Positions 58,984 through 64,000 of a DNA stretch of 64,000 nt are shown here, in pieces. The notes beneath the pieces were generated by a model. It saw only the letters and a program-made list of their open reading frames with translations, was not told the origin of the DNA and did not search any database. The translations under genes were made by a program, and so were the position numbers. The stretch lies in contig NW_024468909.1 of the NCBI RefSeq assembly GCF_011745365.1, positions 6,324,001 through 6,388,000 on the forward strand, written 5' to 3'. The first letter of the stretch is position 1. Each line of letters starts with the position of its first letter. The stretch comes from Cryphonectria parasitica EP155 (taxonomy: Eukaryota > Ascomycota > Sordariomycetes > Diaporthales > Cryphonectriaceae).

Positions 58984-60314
58984 CTCCGTAAGATTGTAAT
59001 GATAGAAGATAAAAGAGTGTGGATTACGAGACGCACGAAAAAAGAGTGAATGAGAAGAATGACAAAGAAGGGCAAAAATGAATCTTGACAATTCAAGGCA
59101 TGATTCTACCAGCATAGGCAGTCCTATGCATTTATACTGGGAAATGGCCTTCTGAGTTAAATCCACTAGCAGAGCAAAATTTCCACTCTCGTGGACACTG
59201 CACGAGGTACTGCGATCTCACCATTACCGGGCGTCAATAAACGCAAGATGAGAGACAACAACGGACTGGTACGGTTCTTAGCCATGACTCAGTCCACAAG
59301 CTTGAGGCTACTCCAGCCCTGAAACAACTAATACCGTCAAACATGCCACAATCACAAGAAGGCAAGTGTGCCAAGCAGTTCGGTAGACTTCAGGTAATTA
59401 ACTGGGGTCAGCCTAGCGTACGCCGCATTCCGGGCACTCCATATGTCTAAGTCTATGCTTAATTTGAATTGTCTGCGCAATTGATATGATTCGTGCAAAT
59501 AGCATTGATCCGACTGACTCCCTACAAGGATAAGCTGAGCCAGACAAATCAAATACGAGGTCACAGTATAGTTTACCTTGGCATCAGACCCTCTCTGAAA
59601 TCGCTCGCCTATATCTTGACTGTTGCATTGAAGAAACTCGAGCAAGGTCTACCCACCTTCGCCAAACCTAAATCCCCAGGCGAAATCCAGGCCTTGGGAC
59701 CCTGGCCAGTAAGGTCTCACAAGACCTTTGTAAATACTTGAGAAGTGGACGCTTCGTTTCGACGGTCTTCTACTGGACAAAGTCTCTTAAATTGGCGGTA
59801 AAACCACAAGATTCGATGGCTCATGTAAGGACTGCCAAGGTCAGAAGACGAGGTCTAAGGCGCTGGAAAATGGGAAGCAAGTGGGACAGTGAAGTTAGGC
59901 GCATTGAAACGAACCATGTGAGACTTCGGGATGTCCTATTAGCCAATAGCTATTGCCTCGTGGAGAATCATCAGTCTTTCCAACAAGGCAACTGAGGGAT
60001 ATAGACCATTAGATTCCTAAAAGATATCAATTGAGAGCATCGTGAACTGGGCTATGTCAAGTCTGTCAATTGTGAAATGAATCGTGACTCACGACGCCCC
60101 CGTTGTTTCCATGGACACAAGCTGGGATTCCAAAGCGCACGCTCTCCACGTTCCTGCCATTGCATCTCATCGTCTCTCCCGGCCAGACGAGCGGTCTACG
60201 AACAACGTCTTCCTCACGCTCACCCTGCGTCACAAAAACATCAAATATGTTTGATATCGTTGGGTGCTTGTCGAATATCCTTGCAAGCAGGCAAACCGCG
60301 AAGGCCAGGCGTTT
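58984..60314. other. intergenic region
   Basis: Promoter side of the polygalacturonase gene and 3' flank of the cysteine-cluster gene. No recognised gene, RNA or repeat. Confidence 0.5.
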
Positions 60315-62318
60315 CTAATCTGCCTTGGTCCACCAAAATTGAATTTTGGCCTCCTGATCTGTGGTGTTTGTGAACAAGGATTCCAGGCCTAGAGTCACAA
60401 GGACCACTCCACCCTGTCCAATGTTGGCATTCAACCCTGGGGTTTTCACGTTGATGACACCTTGCAGGACTGATAGAACGCACGTCCAATCCGCCTTCGA
60501 CTCACACATCCTGACACAGGCGGATGGTGGTACATGCTTATTGAGGACTTTCTGTCCACTGCTGATGTGCTGGGCCTGGTCAAAGTTGACCACTTCCCGT
60601 CGAAGGAGGAAGGTAGAGAATGCGACCGGCGGCAAAGTGCCAATTGCATGGCTCAGGTCTTGTCGAGCTAGGTGGCCCGGTGCAACCTCCCAATGGTCAG
60701 CCGCGGGGACGATTTGTTGATGATTTGGAAGAGCCACCGTGACGTCTTCTGACGGCACGCGAATAATTTCCAATGCTTGAGAAATCTTCTGGTAGGTACC
60801 TCCTTGTTGCGCATGTGGGAGCTGCTTGACCTCAGCAAGAACTTTGAAGGCTTGGGCAAGGACACTGGAATTTGTAAGATGTGCAGAACGAGCGACCGTG
60901 TGTGAGGTATGAGAGCTCAGAACGTTGTGACCTGATTCATCATATGATTGAGCCGAGGAGGATGCGGTGCTGGGACGCGTCAAACTTGAGTCTGATTCGT
61001 TGACGACCTTGTAGGCATCAATGACACTACCCGTGGACTCTCGACCACGACCAAGATCAATGCCACCAAGACCATCCATACTTTGAGCTGAAGTATGTTC
61101 AGACCCAGTCACCATGTGTTCAGAACAAGGAATAATGCCGATAGGCTTGACCTGTGACTGGCCAGTCTGAGGGGGCATTGGTCGAGCGGGAGGTGCTGGA
61201 GCGGTGCGCATGATCGGCAATGGCACAGGAGTTTGGGAAATAGGCTTGGTAGCGACGGGATGTTTCTTCGCTGGGGATGGGTTGAAAGACGCAATCCGAG
61301 GTGTATTTATCGTATTCGTCAGAGACATGCCAGGAGGTGTAGCGCATGGAGGTTGTTGCTGTGGCCGCTGAGCTGGCTGGTGGGGCAATGGCACGGGTGT
61401 TTGTTTTCCACTAGCAAAGAACTTGCAAGTCGAACAAGCGGCCAAATAACAGTTGACGCACTGGCGGTTGATGACCTCCTGGAGCTCATTCATTTTTGCC
61501 GCCTCTGGAGGCAGGATCATACAATTCCTCCGTTTCTCTGCACTGCGCGTCTTACACACATTGCAGAAAAACTTGGACCCCGTGAGTTGCAGTATCAAGC
61601 TCATAACCACCTTGAAAGAGCTCTGTCTCGTTCGAAGGACACCCTCGAACCATTCGTGGTCCACGTTGTTCTTCCTCCGCAACAAGAGTGCCTGCAAGAA
61701 AGCTTTTTTCTCTACGGGCTTCGCATGGCTGTACGTTTTCTCCCAGTTCTTCATCAAGAAGGGCTGAATGGTTTTCCAAACATCAGACCTCTCCTGGACA
61801 GGGTGCCAAAGAGTTTGAATCGTAGCTTCGGATGCCTCCTCAGACACCAGCTCTGGATGTCTGTTCTCTTTTGTATAAGAGACATCGCTGCTCGTACGGG
61901 CTGTCGCACTCCCTTCACATGGGGAAGCTGTGTCAACCAGAGAGCGCTTTTTCTCCAAAGGACGGCTCGATAGATCGTTTGTTGGGTCGCTGTTCTCTAG
62001 GCCATGGCTATATGCCCTCTTTCTGGATGTCTTGGGTGCTCGTGAGTATGTGGGTGTTCCTGCACTGACGCTTTTCAAAGACACAGTCACAGGCTCCTTC
62101 TTCAAGCCACTATCGGTGGAGTGTTCAAAGGTTCCTATGAAGTCCCTGATGCCTCTGTTTGGTTGCGAAGTCCTTGAGTCCGACATCCGCGCATGTGCTC
62201 TCTGGCCCTTGTTAAATTGATGAGGCCCGTTTCGAAAGCCACGAATTGTGTCGATGCTGTTCCGCATCTGGCTTTTGCTGCCTCCACCATCGGATTGCCG
62301 TACTGACGATTCAACCAT
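60315..62318 (-). CDS. uncharacterised protein with a central cysteine cluster
   Basis: Single exon of 667 residues. Residues 1-165 are polar and basic, likely disordered. A helical block (about 165-245) leads to a compact cysteine cluster: Cys252, 255, 266, 287, 290, 295 and 298, spaced C-X2-C-X10-C-X20-C-X2-C-X4-C-X2-C. This looks like a zinc-binding fold and resembles the fungal DUF3716 domain, though that is from memory. A Pro/Gln-rich linker follows (about 305-400). The C-terminal 110 residues (FSTFLLRREVVNFDQAQHI, CVLSVLQGVINVK) look folded but match no family I recognise. A nuclear, transcription-related role is plausible but unproven. No intron is needed. Confidence 0.7.
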   Translation of the reverse strand: MVESSVRQSDGGGSKSQMRNSIDTIRGFRNGPHQFNKGQRAHARMSDSRTSQPNRGIRDFIGTFEHSTDSGLKKEPVTVSLKSVSAGTPTYSRAPKTSRKRAYSHGLENSDPTNDLSSRPLEKKRSLVDTASPCEGSATARTSSDVSYTKENRHPELVSEEASEATIQTLWHPVQERSDVWKTIQPFLMKNWEKTYSHAKPVEKKAFLQALLLRRKNNVDHEWFEGVLRTRQSSFKVVMSLILQLTGSKFFCNVCKTRSAEKRRNCMILPPEAAKMNELQEVINRQCVNCYLAACSTCKFFASGKQTPVPLPHQPAQRPQQQPPCATPPGMSLTNTINTPRIASFNPSPAKKHPVATKPISQTPVPLPIMRTAPAPPARPMPPQTGQSQVKPIGIIPCSEHMVTGSEHTSAQSMDGLGGIDLGRGRESTGSVIDAYKVVNESDSSLTRPSTASSSAQSYDESGHNVLSSHTSHTVARSAHLTNSSVLAQAFKVLAEVKQLPHAQQGGTYQKISQALEIIRVPSEDVTVALPNHQQIVPAADHWEVAPGHLARQDLSHAIGTLPPVAFSTFLLRREVVNFDQAQHISSGQKVLNKHVPPSACVRMCESKADWTCVLSVLQGVINVKTPGLNANIGQGGVVLVTLGLESLFTNTTDQEAKIQFWWTKAD

Positions 62319-62949
62319 TCTTAAAGCCTTGATTGCACAGCAGCAAATGGCCCTATCGGAGTCGGACGAAAAGTAGCGCTCTCACCGGCGCGAAGGTTGG
62401 TTGAAACCCGACACAACCCGCGGTTGAAGATCCTTAAGACAAATCAGGCGTGCTTTCAGGGGCGATAAAATCAAGCAATCGGGTAGCAGAAGACTACTGC
62501 AGTGGCTTTAGTAGGCAAAGCGACGAAGAAACTTGTTCGAAGGCGTGTCTTCCGGTGACACCTGGCGCCGTAAGGCAACCAACGGTCCTCTGAGCCCTCG
62601 GTAAGGCCGTCAGAGGGGCATGTCTCAGACAGACGCGCAACAGGCACAAGACTCTCGCGGATATGAAAGAGTTCATTGCCCTGCTTGGTCGTCAGTCGGT
62701 ATCCTAGCGCCCCGATGGGGACGACGATGACGGGCTGTGAGATGCGCTTGGAAGGGACCAATTGTTTTCCGAGGACGCGACTCGTCGTACCGTCTCCGCT
62801 CTCTAGACATGTTCAGGGCTTAGGAAATCTGAAAAAAGTATGTATCTCTGTAAAAGGACCGAGGGAACTTACTGGAAGGAGGCGAGTCGCATGCTTTGGG
62901 AGGATCTAGTATGGTTGTTGTTGGTAGTGGATCAACGCGCGTGGTTGTT

Positions 62950-62963
62950 GGGGGGGGGGGGGG
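62950..62963. repeat. poly-G tract (G14)
   Basis: Fourteen G in a row, followed after one C by further G-rich sequence. Confidence 0.95.
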
Positions 62964-63278
62964 CGGTTGGACCTCGTGGAAGCAGGGGGTGGGGGGTCTC
63001 AAAGCTTAACCGAATTGGGAAAGCAGCGCAGCTGAGTTGGGCACAGCGCCTACTGTTGCTGAGGTGAAACAGGCAGCTTTTCGAACATCAAAAAGAGACA
63101 GGGGGAAGGAACCAATACCGAGAATCAATAGACCGAGTAATAATGGAAAGAGGGTGGGAAGCTCATGTTCAACTCGATGGTCAATTTCAGGAAGAGGACG
63201 TCCCAGGGTTAGGGTAATGGCGACCTGTGGGCCTACTTATCCACCATACAGCAAGCAAAAGCCATGAGACATCAAAAC

Positions 63279-63289
63279 GGGGGGGGGGG
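63279..63289. repeat. poly-G tract (G11)
   Basis: Eleven G in a row, 110 bp before a C12 tract with which it could pair. Confidence 0.95.
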
Positions 63290-63399
63290 TTCATTGATCA
63301 TCTCAGAAAGGACGACAAAGCAACCAGAGAAATATATTTTACAAGAAGCAAACAGAATCAAAGTTATCGTTCATCATTGTGAACCACATCTCATGACAC

Positions 63400-63411
63400 C
63401 CCCCCCCCCCC
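63400..63411. repeat. poly-C tract (C12)
   Basis: Twelve C in a row, about 100 bp past the stop codon of the end gene (in its 3' UTR on the minus strand). Confidence 0.95.
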
Positions 63412-63513
63412 TTTCAGAAGGTCCGCGCACTTGCCAACGGCAGATGAAAAGAACCCATGGGAATTGGGGTATTGAAAATGAAGAGAAGAAATCATCAACG
63501 TTAACAGCATCTT

Positions 63514-64000
63514 TCAATATGCTTGACCAGGACCGTTCACTTCTCGTTGAGATACAGTAGTACCGAAGCCAGACTTGTCCCACTCGGGCTTCTGTTGTGA
63601 CATCTCGCCCAGGAAGGGCCGCGAGACGTCATGCGTGCCGTGCACATCGGCGGTCCTGCGGCGCCGCACACAGCATCTATTTGGTAAAACATGTCAGCGA
63701 TGACAATATTCATGATTATCTCATTGGTTTCAGGACTTACGTGATCAGGGCACCAATAACAACAAGCAATGCGCCGCCAATGCCTGCGCACAAGCCGATA
63801 ACGAGTTTCTTATTCGACTCCGACAAACCACTGTAGTCATTCTTCGCGGCATTGACTGCGCTTTGCACAGCATTGGTAGCGCTGGCTGATGATGTAGGCG
63901 GAACGTACGACTTTGGGCTGCCGCTAGATGCTTTGATCTGGTTATTTGCCGACCCGAATGTGGATGTCAAGGTCACCGCCCCTGTGGTATTGGGAAACGT
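63514..64000 (-). CDS. single-span membrane protein, partial (C-terminal part)
   Basis: The gene runs off the window end, so its N-terminus is missing. Two exons are visible: 64000-63742 (open across the window edge) and 63676-63514. The donor is GTAAGT and the acceptor AAATAG, joined in phase 2. The outside part is Ser/Thr/Asn-rich (TFPNTTGAVTLTSTFGS, SYVPPTSSASATNAVQ). A membrane span follows (LVIGLCAGIGGALLVVIGAL), then the juxtamembrane TCCVRRRRTADVHG and a cytosolic tail of about 50 residues ending GPGQAY. This is the layout of fungal surface sensors and glycoprotein anchors. Without the N-terminus the family cannot be named. Confidence 0.7.

Larger units (their letters stand above)
62319..63513. 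other. intergenic region with poly-G/C tracts
   Basis: Lies between two minus-strand genes. It contains G14 at 62950-62963, G11 at 63279-63289 and C12 at 63400-63411. A two-unit telomere-like stretch occurs at 63205-63217. No gene recognised. Confidence 0.55.

Noticed and set aside
63205..63217. Telomere-like AGGGTTAGGGTAA
   Set aside because: Only two units, far from any array. It may be chance or a single protein-binding site, and is not evidence of a chromosome end.

Overview
The window is nuclear DNA of a filamentous ascomycete (Pezizomycotina), probably a plant-associated Sordariomycete. The evidence is short introns (about 50-140 nt) with GTAAGT-like donors and CTRAC-like branch points, long intergenic spaces, fungal-specific families (Zn2Cys6 regulator, Ugo1, P3A H+-ATPase, the large DUF6606/DUF3638/DUF3645 protein) and plant cell-wall enzymes. 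Species cannot be named from the sequence. Exon joins were worked out by hand; in every spliced gene they keep one open frame from ATG to stop, with no frame slip.

Layout. 0.4-1.7 kb: stand-alone MetE-like methyltransferase (-). 6.1-8.4 kb: UV-damage endonuclease UVDE/Uve1 (+). 8.7-9.6 kb: GNAT acetyltransferase (-). 11.0-12.0 kb: metaxin/FAXC-like GST-fold protein (+). 13.3-14.9 kb: secreted tannase/feruloyl esterase (+). 15.6-16.7 kb: secreted cysteine-containing protein of unrecognised family (+). 17.2-27.1 kb: a 3206-residue DUF6606-DUF3638-DUF3645 protein in five exons (-). 29.0-30.6 kb: sterol C-14 reductase ERG24 (+). 31.7-32.7 kb: BTB/POZ protein (+). 32.7-38.3 kb: gene-poor stretch with a run of hairpins. 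38.3-39.6 kb: Zn2Cys6 regulator (-). 43.0-46.5 kb: plasma-membrane H+-ATPase variant (+). 47.1-48.6 kb: AA9 polysaccharide monooxygenase with CBM1 (-). 50.7-52.4 kb: UGO1 (-). 53.2-53.9 kb: mitochondrial ferredoxin YAH1 (+). 54.3-55.3 kb: RRP15 (-). 55.9-56.6 kb: doubtful small membrane protein (-). 57.8-59.0 kb: endopolygalacturonase (-). 60.3-62.3 kb: cysteine-cluster protein (-). 63.5 kb to the window end: C-terminal part of a single-span membrane protein (-).

This is a mosaic, not one biosynthetic cluster. Housekeeping genes (DNA repair, sterols, Fe-S and mitochondrial fusion, ribosome assembly) are interleaved with three secreted plant-polymer enzymes: feruloyl esterase, LPMO-CBM1 and polygalacturonase. 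UGO1 and YAH1, both mitochondrial, share a 0.8-kb divergent promoter region.

Most worth a second look: SecA/SF2-helicase-like motifs in the giant DUF3638 protein; an upstream in-frame start giving UVDE a presequence-like extension, opposite a C-terminal nuclear localisation signal; an H+-ATPase with an acidic insertion and a non-standard C-terminus; the unrecognised secreted protein; and the three adjacent hairpins at 36.4 kb. No database search could be run, so family names rest on motif recognition.
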